64,000 bases of DNA, from positions 78,881,127-78,945,126 of the forward strand of contig NC_086378.1 of NCBI RefSeq assembly GCF_036588685.1. The letters are read 5' to 3'. Made by a program: the position numbers and the translations under genes. This stretch comes from Mytilus trossulus (taxonomy: Eukaryota; Mollusca; Bivalvia; Mytilida; Mytilidae). A model generated the notes under the pieces. That model was not told the DNA's origin and searched no databases. It worked only from the letters and a program-made list of their open reading frames with translations. Shown here in pieces: positions 11,701 to 26,700 of the stretch (its first letter is position 1; every line of letters starts with the position of its first letter).

Positions 11701-14700
11701 CATGTTCAATAAAATTTACAAAACACCTTTTCATATCACTATTAGGATTAAACTTTGTACAAAGAACAGTAGTGCATCATATTGAAGGGATTTGATGATA
11801 TGCGGATCCTGATATGCTAACTACAATATACATAATTGTATGTCTTTATTTTTATTTTCTATAAAGGATATTTTTTTATTTGTGTTATAGTTCATACATT
11901 AATGTATTTATACTAGTCAACAAAAGAAACGACACACAAGTTTAAACACTAATTTATCATAAAATATAATAAATCGGAAAAACTGATGAATCATGAAATA
12001 AAAAACACTCATTTGCAAAGCAAATGCATATGATTAAAAGAATCTGATCGAATTGTAAAAAAGTTAAAAATTGCATAGGGGTCAAAATTATCGTGCGGAA
12101 ATTGTGACAAAAGTCAGCACCTAATTTTTGAAATGAGAGTTAAGTATTCAAATGTCTGCGAAGTTATTCAAAATTTTAATTTTAAAAACATTTTTTGATT
12201 GAGTTAAGCCTTCCAATTTATATTTTATCGTGTGTTTTTTCTATGTTGTGATGTTATACAATTGTTTCAAAAAGGGGGAAGGTTTGGTACCATTAAAACG
12301 TTCAATCCCGCTGCAAATGTTTGCACCTGTCCTAAGTCAGGAATCTGATGTACAGAAGTTGTCGTTTGTTTGTGTAATTAATACGTCTTTCTAGATTTTA
12401 TATAGACTAGACAATTGGTTTATCCGTTTGAATGGTTTTGCACAAGTAATTTTGGGGCCCTTTATTGCTTGTTGTTCGGTGTGAGCCAAGGCTCCGTGTT
12501 GAAGGCCGTACATTGATATATAATGGTATTCTTTTATAAATTGGATGGACAGTTGTCTTATTGGCACTCATACCACATCTTCCTATATCTGTTTTAGGGT
12601 TTTCAGTTTTAAGTTCTAATAGCGATTTTTAGAATTTTTATTTGAAAATACGATTTTTGAGATAACAAAATTGCACCAACAAACGTTTCGTGTATTGTCT
12701 TAAATACTAGACCAGTTGAGGAAATAATTTCCTTGGTAAATTGTATCTAATGTCATGACATATGCAAAATACATGGCCTTATAATGTTTGTTTTGTTGAC
12801 TAGAATAGTTTCCAGTTGCATAAGTATTGCATTAGTCTTCACTTGTATATTATGAGTTACGATTAAGTGAAGAAAACAGGCACAAATACATAAGTAGAAA
12901 ATAAAGAATAGATAAACAAACCTATATTATTTGAATAAAACTCTTCTAAAATTAATGGTTGTTGTGACAGTTCAGAATCAATTTGTATGATAGTTTGGAC
13001 AGATATTACAGTAGATCGTTTCCGTCTTCTTCCACATCCAGATGTAGACGTGCTGACCGTACATGTGTTATTCTCAACACATTGGAGGTTGTCTAAGTTC
13101 TGCTTCAGTGTAGCAGATACGCTCTCTTCATTACTACAATCCACATCTTTGTACGTTACAGTTGCTGTTGCCCGTACTGCTCTAGGTGAATCTGACCCTT
13201 TGAAAATAAAGTATTTAAAAACATATGTAGATTAAAATGCTATCAAAAGCTTTGATTTAAAGAATGTCTGGTACAATGCATATCTTCTTTAATTATAATA
13301 TAAGTGCCTATAAATTTTCTTTAATTATAATATATACATTTCTGCAATAATGAGACTTGTAAGTTATGACGGGGACATCAACAAAACGTTACTTAAATTG
13401 CTAATGATTGATCATGATTCTAAGATACTTAAAGGGAACCAATCAAATTATCGTGACAAAATTTTAAACTACCGTTTATTTCAAATATAGTGAAAGCATA
13501 CATATTCAGAATACAACCTGATACTTACAACTACATGTATATGAGTTATCAAAATCAAAGTAAATCCACAGGTATCTTTATACGAAATTTAAAACATTAA
13601 ATTGTTTGCAAGGGAAATTCTAGTTTGACAAACACACAGCACAGCAAAAACTACAAAAACCGCATATTTGTAAAAATTGCTTATATTAACTCATCTCAGG
13701 TCAAATTTCAATCTATTTTGAAGTGAATGTTTGTTACTGTCTTGAAAAAATTCTTATGAATACTGCAATTAACAAAGAAATAAAAACGGTACAAATGTAA
13801 GGAAAAATTAACCTATCCATTAAAGCAACCATATTGAAAAAATTGCCAGTTAAGAAGGAAATGAACGATGTGAGTGATCATTTGCTAATGTTTGATTTTT
13901 GACAGCAAATCACTTTTCTACATTCAAATATTTTTTATGTTATATTGCAATAATGGCGATAATATGAGAAAATGACTCACGAACACATGGAGGTGGAATA
14001 GCATTCCAAATATGACCAGTTTGAGGTCCACATTCGTATTGATCAAGTGGTTGATAGTCTCTTGCAAAGCTATATCCATCTTGACACGTGACCACACATG
14101 ACGTAGAACCAGATATACTCGTACAGTTAAAGCTGTTTTTGTAGGAGTATATAGTGGAATAACTGAGACAAACTGAAACGAACGATATGAATACAGTAAA
14201 CTGTATATAAATCATAAAATTATTGTTTTTGTTTTTGAAAATTTAGAGTATATCTTAATACATTATTCTGTGTATGTATAGTTTTGAATTGTTCTCATGA
14301 TCTTACATCCTGTCGACAGTTTTAGCCTATAATTTGGCATGGCACAAGGTTTTGACGTTTTATGTTGATGTGTACTGATTGATACTTCAGTCTGAGAGGA
14401 CATAATATATTTATTAGTTTTCAACTATTTTTTGATATATACAAATACTCCTTCTTATTATTGGTCCTAGTCATTTTTTGTGCGACTTTTGGGTTTAGGG
14501 CATACGATACAGTTTTGATCCTGTATTTACAAGTTCATGAACATTTGCATATAGGCTACTTTTTACCTGATTAAATCAAATATGTAATAAAAAATATACC
14601 TTCATGTGCTACTTTTGGAGTAAAATGAGGTCGAAATTTTGTATATTTGCTCAAAATTCAGATTTGTGGCCGTAATTTCTTTTTCGAAAGAAAGACATAA

Positions 14701-17700
14701 CTTTTTTGTTATAAAAGATAAACACAAATTGTTTTTGGGTAATTTCTGTTTTTCATAAGTATTGTAAAAAAAAATATGCATATTTATCAAATGTTTATGA
14801 ATTGAGGAAAGAACGTAATTTTTTACTGCATGTTTATCAAAATTAAAAAAAAATTCTCTATTTACAGGTTTATAAAATTTGAGTCACGTAATGTCGCTGC
14901 AAAATGAAACAAAATGCCGTTTTGAAAAAAAGGGGTCCATGATCTCGTTTAAATTAAATCAGTTTGAATGATAAAAATCTGTCGAAAAATGCATCTTTTC
15001 CCGATATGTCACAGTTTGACGTCGCGAAAATAACAAATTACGTTAGCAACGTCATTACCTTCACTGTAACTGTAACTGTATCGTATGCCCTTAAGGCGTT
15101 GGAACGGATATATGACAATTGTTGTCCATTTGTTTGATACGTTTGAACTTTTTATTTTGCCATTTGATAAAGGACTTTCCGTTTTGAAGTTTCCTCGGAG
15201 TATTTTTGTGATTTTACCTTTTTAGAATATGTTCTTATCCTGTATTGTTACACTGTTTTCTCGTGTTAGGTAGATGATGCATTCAAATTAGGCCTTAATT
15301 TTCTCGCTTGGCTTTGATTTGCATTGTGCATGTTGAGGCTTTTTCGCGATGAATATAAGATATGATTTTTTTTTCTTTTTCTGTTTGTTGAAATCCCATT
15401 ATATGAACTAATTTGCTTAGTTGTCTGATTGGCAATTCTATCAAATCCTCGTATGTTTTATATTGTACATCAACACTGGATGGATGTATATTATCAAAAT
15501 ATTAGTTATTTTACAAATGTTAAAGAATAATACCAATTATCATCAAGACATGCAAGATTAACATTTTTTCAAGTAACATGTTGCCGTACAAACAATTTTT
15601 AAACCATGTTCAATTCACAATTTTCTACATTTGAAAATGCCTATACCAAGTCAGGATTATGACAGTTGTTGTCCTTTCGATTGATATGTTTTATCATTTG
15701 ATTTTGCCATTTGATTAGGAACTTTCCGTTTGGAATTTTCCTTGGAGTTCAGTATTTTTGTAATACTTTTTATATATGTTTATTACCCGGGCAAACATCT
15801 GTATTACAATCCTGCAATGATATATTTGTTCCAGAGCATTCCAATCCATAGAAATCAGGTGCAGGATCATCACAGTATCGAGTTCTGGACTGGTTTCCAC
15901 CATTACAGGATTGTGAACATTCTGACCAATCTAACCACGAACCCCAATTACCATGCACTGCAGATAAAACACATTATTTATACATACTCTGTTTAAACGG
16001 ACATTAATGGTTTATGTGCTAAAACATTATTTTATGTTTAGTAAGCACATACAGAAGAGTATAATTTTATGTGATAAAACATAATAAATAACAATCAATG
16101 TTTTAGAAGGTACAGTAAAGCGCAGTTACATGTCAGAGTTTAATTACAATTTAATCATTCACAAGATGTTATAGGTCTTAGGACGGTTTTCATCTGGAAG
16201 ACAAATATGTATCGCTTGTCTCCTCTAACCTGCCAATTCCGTCAAATGTTGATAACCTTATCAATCGTTGTAAATGTTAATAGCTACAGAATTGATGTGA
16301 TTTGAATTCGGTGCTGAATTGTAAAACTGATATAGACGCATATATTACATTTAAAAATGTATACGGACCTCTTAGTCTTACTTTCTTGCATGTGTTATTC
16401 GTAAAGCTGTTTAATCCAACATGTTATATTATACTCATCTTAAAAACTTTACTTACCAATTTCTGTTTCACAAAACGATCCTGTAAAGTTTGAATCACAA
16501 ACACACGAATAATTGGCAAAATTGCTCATACAAGTTGAACTATTTTTACATCCATTTACTTTGCAAAAGTTTGGTGGAAAGTCACAATTAGCACCACTAT
16601 AACCACTTAGACATTGACAACTGTAACCATTCTGTTCGTTAATACAGATGTTGTCAATGCCACAAGGATTTGTCTCACATTCATTAATAACTGAAAATTA
16701 TGAAAAGCCTCTGGTATAATTAGAACAAAAAAACATATAATTTTATAATACTTAGTCATTTATAAGTATACAAACTAATAAGTTTATTTGATATCTAAAT
16801 TTTTAAAAGATAGTAGATATATTTTTTCCATGTACAACTTTTATATGTGACCTACCGAATTATATAATTTACCGGATTTGTAATAACATTAGCATCAAAA
16901 CAGGTGTCACCTTTGGAGCAGGATCTGCCTACCTTTCTGGAGTACCTGAGATCACCCTTAGGTTTTGGTGGATTTCGTGTTGCTAAGTCTTTAAATTTCT
17001 ATGTTGTGTATTCTGTACTATTAGTTGTTTGTTTGTCTTTTTATCTTTAGCTATGGCGTTGTCAGTTTATTTTCAATCTATGAGTTTGACTGTCCCTCTG
17101 ATTTCTTTCGTCCCTCTTGTATAACTAGGGTTAAGGTTTAAAAAAAATCAGGACATGTGGTATGATTGCAAATAAAACATTTGCAAAGACGACAATCACT
17201 GACAAAGAAATACCGACGGTTAAGTAAACAATAATAATTTGATTGATTCATATCCCTGTCTTAGCAACTTTTGAGAAAGCTGTATTCCTCGTTCAACAAA
17301 ATCAACGTACTTTGATCTAGCTCTAGAGTAACGTATCAATTTAAACACATATACTCCATATGCTGGTGTCGCTGGGATGTTGCTACATTGAAATGGAAAA
17401 TTGACAATAGGAAAATAAAAATCATCGCGTTTGTCATAAATTTTGGTTTTCAACCTATCATCAGTAGTAATTTCGAGAAAAAGGTCTAAATATGAACCAG
17501 ATTTATCTGTGTCGGTAGTATCTTTAATTTCAAGTTCACTTGGATATATCAAATGTAAGTGATCACTGAATCTATTATGATCAAGAGACAGTACATCATC
17601 AATATACCGAAATGTGAAATTAAAAGACTGGGCTTATTTCTTTTCTCCTTTCTGTACAAGCCCTTGGATAAAGTTTACTTCATAGGAATACAAAAACAAA

Positions 17701-20700
17701 TCTGCAAGTAGAGGAGCGCAATTGGTACCCATAGTCTGTTGGAAGACCAATCCTCCAAATTCAACAAATATGTTGTCGATTAAAAAGTCCAGCATGGCAG
17801 TGATATCCTCTTCGGTGTATTTTTCCTTGACTTTGTACTAAAATTTTTCACAAAGTAAGCTGAATTTTAGCACAAAACTAGATATTTAAAATTTCTACTG
17901 TCCTTTTTGTTAAAGAAACATAAGATGACGAGTTCTTTCAGTCGAGCTTTTAGTTTAGTATGTGGAATACTATTTTATGAAATTTTATAAACTGACCTTA
18001 AGAAATAAAGTTTTAACTGTTCCAAGATATTTTTTTTGTGTTATATTTTCTATTTCTATTTGTTTTTTGTTTTTTTAATTTCAAGTTTGGATGTTTTTCC
18101 AACATTGTATTTAAATTATAACACTTTATGGAAAAGGACGAATAATACAAGAAAAAACGAAGATAATGAAAATAAAGATTGAGCGATACGAACCGACTTA
18201 AAAAAATGTAAGAATAGACATTTGTCTTTTTTGTTACCTTAAATGGTGTTGAGTCCATCCATGCTGGAAACATCTCATCAATTTGCATCCAAACAAAAAA
18301 ACAACAGGGTAGCGTTCAATATCGCTACATAGGGCCACGTAGATGTATGACTATTGAACGAGTATCTAGCCTAGATGCTATTAATATCTATGTAGCAGCT
18401 AGGCTAGCTACTCGTTTAATAGTCACACATCTACGTAGTCCTATGTAGCCGCTACGTTATTGAACTCAACCCAGTTGAGTAACACGTGTAGACATATGAT
18501 CAAAAGTCTAAATCATATATTTTGATTTTAAAATCATTAAAACATCGAGTCAAAATTTGAAAAATGAAATAAATTACCATCACATTTAGAAAAAGAAAGT
18601 TCTGTGTCTATCGAATCAGCCTTGAAAACATCATTCATCGTAATCAAAGCACTGCTTAGATTTGAAGAACAATTTCCCGCAAGTTGGTTTATTACAGTAT
18701 TGGACAAAATACTACGGTCAAATACGAGTCCTGTAAAAGTCCATCCGGCAAATTGAAAACAAAAATTGGATAATAAAATTATTCTTTTATTTAAAAGATA
18801 ATTATCTGTATCAGACGAAAAAGGAAAATAACAAAAATACCGACCTTCTTAATAAAATTTCAAAATTAAAACAAGATCACTGCATATCATTTAAATATAC
18901 AACATGCAAATGGAGATTTAGTGATATTGAAAAAAAAATCGTTTATTACCAGCTGCTTCCGTCTTGATTTCTAAAATTCGGTTTGTAGAAAATTCTATTT
19001 CGCCTGTAGAGGTATTAAACACATGTTCAGTTTTCTTTAGTCCATTAATGAAAACCTCTGATTTTCGCTTCGATTGGTTCCAAGTGAAAGCAATATGTGT
19101 CCATTGTGTAAATGGGTCAACAGCCATAGTATAATTGAAGGAATCACTAAAATGAAAATACATTGTAAAAAGAACCAGGAGAAATACAATTAAGTTTTTT
19201 TTACAAGGAGGAATAGAATGGTCATCACTTAACATCAGATTTTTTTTAATGTGAGCTTGCTATCGTCTGTATATTATTTCTCTGTATATAGAGCGTTAGC
19301 AGCTATTTGAATGCACTGTACCTCTCTTTTGGTCAAGTTTGTTTCTTTTTTTCGTTTGAGACGAACTCTATATAAAAGAATCTTAGAAAGAAACTAAAAG
19401 TAATCATCACTTCAATTTTAGTTATATATATACGATATCCTTTCACTCAACTTGGCTATGTGGAGGCAATCATTAGCATCAAATTTCAAATAAAAGATAC
19501 GACAAGTCATTAAAGTTTGTCTTACATCTTGACTTGAACATCTATCTTCAACAAGTGATCGGTTAATGACTAATGTAACAACAACAGGTGGTTTCAGATT
19601 TCCCATTTCAGACTTTTCTATCTTGTGTAGCAAAACAGTAGTCTATTTTTTTAGTATAAATCACCAAATTGAAAGGCCATTTCAGATCTTTTATTATGTT
19701 ATGTTTTTCATCTAAATATTTCGGCCTCGGGCATCACTGAAGTGACTTTAATTGTGAAAAATGCGCATCTGGTTTATAAAACTTTGAACCGTAAACTTTC
19801 TTATGAAATATCTGTGTCACAGATGACCACATATATGTTCCAACAGTTGTACATTATAACCTTATTTTGTTCATGTTGAGATTACCGAACTTCTAGTTAC
19901 CATTATATTTATATACGCGACGGATGCCATTTACGGATATTTGAATATTTTCAGAATACCCTCGTGTTCTAGTTGGATTTATGTAGTGTTTTAGGGTCTT
20001 GTTTTTTTTGTTTTTTTTTGCTATGGTATTGTTTTTCTTTTTTCTTTTTTTGATCGCCTCCATAATATCTTGTGGTACTTTTTTTTTCCCACTCCTTTAC
20101 CGATTTTTTTCACTGCTAGTTAACTTTGTATTGATCAAGATATAAACATAAATAGTTTCGTTATCTGAAGTGTATCTTTGCATGTATCACTTGTGCTTCG
20201 ATTTAAAATAAAATGGAAAAATATTTTATACTCCAAAATTATACAAAATGAATATTAGGGGAACAAACCTTTCTACCGTCATTTTGATCTGTTTTCCAGA
20301 TGAAATCTCAAAATTTCCCAACTTGAACTCTAAGCCCCGTTCAGATGAATCCCCATGTTTCATAATATAGCTTATAGTGAAATCTTTTATTTCGTTCTCC
20401 ATTAGTGGTAGCGATACCAAACCGTTATCCGTTGTGAAAATTGCATCTATTACTACAAAGAGAATAAAAACAAATACAAACCAGGTGTGAATCCTGTATT
20501 GATTGTATGTTTACATTTAGGTTCAGATCTTAAATAAAAGTAACTGGGACCTTGATAAATGAAATTAATCTGCAAAACTTAAGTAAAATAAGTTTAGAAC
20601 TATTTTCAAAATATTGTTTATTTTATTTTCAAAACGATGAAAACAAACCACCGATTCTTTCCAAAGACAATCGAAATAAAAATTAGTATCAGAATTGAGT

Positions 20701-23700
20701 GTTTTAGAAAAAAAATCATTTTTTCAACAATTTCATTCCCAAGAAGAAATCTTCAATTACTGAAATAATTTTGTTTTCTTTGTCTTTCAGTGAATCTGTT
20801 GAAATATATCACATAATCGGCACTTTGTTTTTTTTCTGAATTCCTTTGAAATCACAGCGTATGATTTTTTTAATTACATCGCTGCATATAAAAAACAGAA
20901 ACTGAAAAGAAAAGAATGATTAACTGCAGATTCACAGTAGCTTAAAATTCCTAAATACTCATTATCAATTTAAACTTACTGTATACAAGTTTTACCTTAT
21001 AGATAAAAAAATTACGTACATGTACAGACAGATTGACTAGCTGAACCCGTCGACAGAGTAAACATCTGATCTGGGCATGGTAAATAAGCAATGGCACCAG
21101 TTTCTAGTTGGAATTTACCACGTGGACATGGTGAGCAAGGTACTAGTCCAGTGTTGGAGAATGTTCCCGGCTGGCAAGTGTCTACAAATAGTATCATTTT
21201 GTTTAAATACCCTGCTGTAACTTATCCGAATTTTCATGTTTGACACACGTTTCGTCTACAAATTTCATCAATGACGCAGAAATAAATGAGACGACCAATT
21301 CAAAAAACAAAGTTGACGAACAATAAAAAACTAATAATTTCAGAAAGTGGAACAGGTAATGTATACACTTGGAACACATCATATTGATTTGAATGTTGAT
21401 TTTAAAAAACACCAAAGAAAATGAATAGTGATAGTGTCCGAAACGAAACGTCCACAAAAGTGACATCGACTCAGTGGTTGAACCTCATCAAAGGGGCAAT
21501 ATATTGCTCCTAGATGAAACCCTTACAATCAATGTCATCGCCCCAGTGGTTGTAAAATATCATAAATAATTAGATACACGTTTAGTTTACAAGAAGATCC
21601 CGATCAGTGACGCTTGAAAATATATGAAAAAAAAATACCATCACAAAAATACTGAACACCGAGGAAATTCAAAATGGAAAGTCCCTTATTAAATGGCAAA
21701 ATCAAAAGCTAAAACACATCAAACGATTGAATGAAAATGTCATATTCCTGACTTGATACAGGCATTGTTTTATTTAGAAAATAGTGGATTGAACCTGGTT
21801 TTATAGCTAGCTCAACCTTTCTCTCAAAGTAAGAAACTTTAAGTCTAACACAATAAGGATTACAAGAATCTTCAAAATATTTAACAGAAAAACAGACTTA
21901 ACCATTAACAAACGCTCTCTCAAACAAATAAATACAAATGAAACACACACGGTTTGGATGTCCCGACTTTTTCTTTGCCAATTTTTGTCTATACGTTTTA
22001 TCAAAGTTTAGTAGTTGTCTTAGGTGGACGAATCTTCAAATTGACCTTTCACTGCATAAAAAAAATCAAGATTGGAGCTCTAATACATTATTTAATGTAA
22101 TATAATCCTTACATAAATTAATATTTTTTTCCAAAATGAAAAACGTGTATTTTTAACAGAATCATCATGAGGGCTTTCTAGGAATTGCAATGAATGTAAA
22201 TATATAACCTTGACATTCAGAAATAGAAGTTGATCCAACTTGTTTCGTTGATTGTCCATCCGGACACTGTGTACAGTTAATCTGATATTCCTGATCCTGA
22301 TAAAATCCTTTCTCACAATCAATGCATTCTTTATTCTGTAGAAATTGTCCTGGTGGACATCCCTCTATAATGTGAATATAAGTTACATTTCTAAGCACTG
22401 TATAATATAATATACAGTTCAAAATAATTTACGATTTAACCCAAAATAAATGGTTACAAAATTATATAAATATTCAAATTCAAACACAGTGAATATTCAA
22501 TTACTTCTTTTAAAATAATCTTGTCAAATACATGCTTTGGTTTATCTTAAATTGGCAGCGGGCGGTGTTGCTACATGGCGCTTTTAGCGATTAACGCTAT
22601 GGTATAACTTGTATATCGTTGTAAATGCTAAATTTAATGACAATTCTAGTATATTGACAAACTTTATGAAAACGCAAACTTAATTTTCAGAAACATTTAA
22701 TTACAGCAGTGGTAGTTTTTGTTTTCAACTTAATTCAATTATTTTTTGAAAATATACTTACTACAAAGTCCCTCATCATCATTGTATGTAGCTTTTTGTC
22801 CTTCTGGACAATAGTAATCACTCCAGCCGACAACCATATCTCCTGTTGTCATATTTGGGTTGTCAAAAGCACCTTCAGCGACTTTCGTTTTCATGAAATC
22901 ACTCAAACCCGTCATTATATTATCGTTACCTTGCAAATTATCGTTCACTTGCAATTCAGATATTATGGTAAAAGATAACACAACTGAAACAGCCGAAGAT
23001 CGTTTCCGACGTCTTCCATTTTGCGCACCACAGGTGACAGTAACGCCTTCAACAGTACAATATTCTGGACAAACATTAATCCATCCTTCTGAATTTTCTA
23101 GATTTACCATAACATCAACGAAATTGGTCTTTATGGAGTCTTGAACAGACTGATTGGAACAATCTCCATCGTAGTAAAAAAACAATTCCCCCTCTTGGAT
23201 TGCATTTCGTGGATGTACATATATATATATATAGTCTGTGAAGAAAAACAGCTTTTAAAGAAGTAACATATCCTCTCACTGTTAATTTCGTTCCTTTGAT
23301 ACATTTATCCTCGACCCCTTTTCATACGGAATCCGATATTTCAGTTAATTTGCATTGAAAATTAAATTTAACAAAAACACATTACAATTCCTCGCCTTTT
23401 TGTCTTATTTAATTTGATTTAAGTCCAATATTTCTATCGCCAAATTTGGTATCTGAATATCTTTCTACGAAACCCGCGTGATATTCATGTTTAACGGATG
23501 TTTTCAGTAGAAAATATAGATACAAGAATACCGATACCTAATTTCAACTTATTTGTGTCACTTATTTTGATTGCTCATTTGCATGGCTAGCAGCCGATGC
23601 TAATAGAATAATTGAAATTTTCTTTTCAGGGTTGTTCCAATACCCGAGGTTTTGTTTTTGTCTCCTATTGTATATTGTAAATGATTCACGATATTAGATA

Positions 23701-26700
23701 CCTACATTTTTCTATTTCAAAATATTTTGTGTTATATCTAGAACCATTCCCTTTACAAATTCCAAGCTTTTTGGAAAGAGAGTAGTTTTCAGTTTAACTA
23801 CATGACTTCTTCGAGTTAGAGAAACATTTTAACATTAACATTAACATTACCTAATTTTGCTCAGTCTTTCCTTTGTTTTTATGCTTTCATTCTTATACAC
23901 GATTGACCTCAGATGAATTTGACTATTTTAGTTAGGTCCTTTATTCATATAATTCCCCACGTTTGCAGGTACTTGGCTTTACAAATTTCGGTAAAAACTT
24001 TTGGAATTAAAATACATCAAGAAAAGCAATGCGGACCCATTCTATGTACAACGTGTAATTTTCATTATAAACTAATGCAAACATTGCAGTTTTGATCCCG
24101 TTAGCATATAACTTAATAAGTCCTGATTAACGACTATTCATTGCTGTCAGACTTTTCTTATTCCTTTAAACTGAGTTGTTTCAAAGAAGACGTTTTCACC
24201 AGTTTAATCGTTGCTTTATCGACTATTGACGAAAACCAGCTTCGGGGGTATCATTTTCAATTCACAAATTATATCAACTAAGTATAAATCTGAAATACTT
24301 AAATTACATAAACGATACAAATTTTTCTGCACCAGATTCGCATTTTGACAATCAATGTCTCTTCAGTAATCCTCGAACCCAAAATATTTAAAAACTCCAA
24401 AGCCTAATATGAAGAGCTATAATCAAATGCATAGCCAAAACCTATATTTCTTTTGTGGACAGCGTGAAAGTTAGTATTTTGAGTACTTACCTGTACAATT
24501 TGGAGGTATCCCTTGCAACCAAATCTGATCGTCGCTACAAACGTATTGTTCTGATGTTCCAAGCGGTACAACGTTAGGTTTTGCACAAGACATTGTGCAT
24601 ATCTGATTTCCTAAGGCTGTTGAACAGGCTAATGCTCCACAAACCGGTACGGGTAGCTCAGGACATGCTGTTAAAAAGTAATTGATATATTTTTTACTGC
24701 ATGTTCTTAACATTTTTGAAGAATCTCATTTGCGTAACATAAGTTATAAATAATTAAATTTAACATTTATTATGTCTATTAAACTTTAAGTATATATATG
24801 CGTTATAATGTTTTGTTAAGAAATCATCACTCTGAGGGTAATTTAACAGTTTATAGATCAGCCAACTATGCAATACACCTTATCGGTATTTGTCCTCCGT
24901 TACTTGACATCACACACGTTCCCGTAACATTTTGACGTCATAATCGAAAATATCTGAAACCACAACGGAAAAGTGGTTGTTGTATGAAGTAAAAATTTCA
25001 ACCAGACCGTGCAAGGACTGTTTAGCCAGTCAAGGTCGTTAAAAACTTCCATTTGTTGAAAAAGAGATTCTACAGAATTTACAGAAAAATTATCAATTAG
25101 ATTTAAAACGATTGACTTTGTGTTCACTTACATAATCTCTCGCAATATGATTCTGTATTATTGGTCCAGTTCCAATAAGTGGCATCTCCATCTGAAGAAT
25201 TTCTCTCACAAGTGACATTCACATCTCCTACTAATTCGTAGCTCATGCTCATGGAACAGGAACAAGTACAAGAAGCTCCGTATTTGTATCCCGATTTACA
25301 CTTGACATTAACATATTCATCTTTCACAGACAGTGGTTCGCATGTTAACTCTTGAAAATAGAAAGAAAGTGAAGTACTTGAATAATCTTATACAAAATTA
25401 ATTAGATTATAAGATGCAAAGGTATAGCTCTGAAATATAAAATCTTAACTTTAATATCACAAGACTTTACAAGAAACATAAGGGATATCACAGGTGTGCA
25501 TGCTTTGGGTCAGAACCATCTTGAAAAAATCAATACGAAACTCTGTGAAAGAAAGATTATACTGCAATCAGCTATTTCATTATACAGAAAAAGCTATACG
25601 TGTAAACGTAAAGTAACAATGGTCAAACTTTTATGAATTTAAACTTTTATGTCTTCAAATTGGTTATTCATATACCATGTTTATCAATTGTTAATAATTA
25701 AGTTCATGTTCCCTTCCTAATTCCTTAATATGTCAATGATTTAATGCCTGGACTACGCTCATAGAGAAATACCCCAAAATGGTACCCAAAGAGGGAAATT
25801 ACAAACATTTTTTTAACAATTTTTTGTTACATATTTTTTTCTTTTTAATTTTTTTTTTTAGATTTTAGTATAAAGACAATATACGTTTAGTGTCTTGAAA
25901 TATGAAATTTCTTTGTATTCGGCACGAAACGGGAAAATACTCGGTAGAACCTTGCATTTTTCCGTTTCTAAGCCTCATACAAATAAATTTCATATTTCTA
26001 GACACTATACGTATATTGTTCTAATTATATGTAAATGTATAATGTTTATTGTTATGTATTCTAAAAACAGTATACGAAATGAAATGAAACAAAACAAAAA
26101 CTGCCGATCTTCAATCATCATTACCAAAAGATCAAGTTTGTTCAAGGTATGACTTTCTCTAAACCTAATTTCTTTAAACTATTGTGTAGTCTTGATAATA
26201 GAATAATTGATTTAAGAAATAATTTATGCGTATACCTTCAACTATCACCGTAAAACTACAATTGGCTGCGTTCTTTGAACTATCTGTAGCGGTGTAAACT
26301 ATTTCGTGATTACCAGTTCTGAATGTTGCACCCATTGTTAATCCTGATATATGTTCAACAGACACTGAGCTTCCATGACCACATGTCTGATCATTTTGTG
26401 AATTGTCGTTTGCTGTCGGTATTGTCCAATGTACAGCAACTTCGCTAGTTCCTCTATCGGCAAACTTATGAATCGTCTGAGGGCAAAATTGAAATTCAGG
26501 TCGTTGCACATCTACAAGTGAAGACACATATAATTGTTATTTTCAGATGTCAATACTTTATCCCCAAAAAAAAAAGAATCTCAAACATATTTGAGTTAAT
26601 TTTAGTATTTCTAAAATTGTTTAAAATGGATTATTACAATTGTAGACACACGTAATACCGTAACACTAGAAAGGAGATTTACATGTTTTGTTTAAATATT

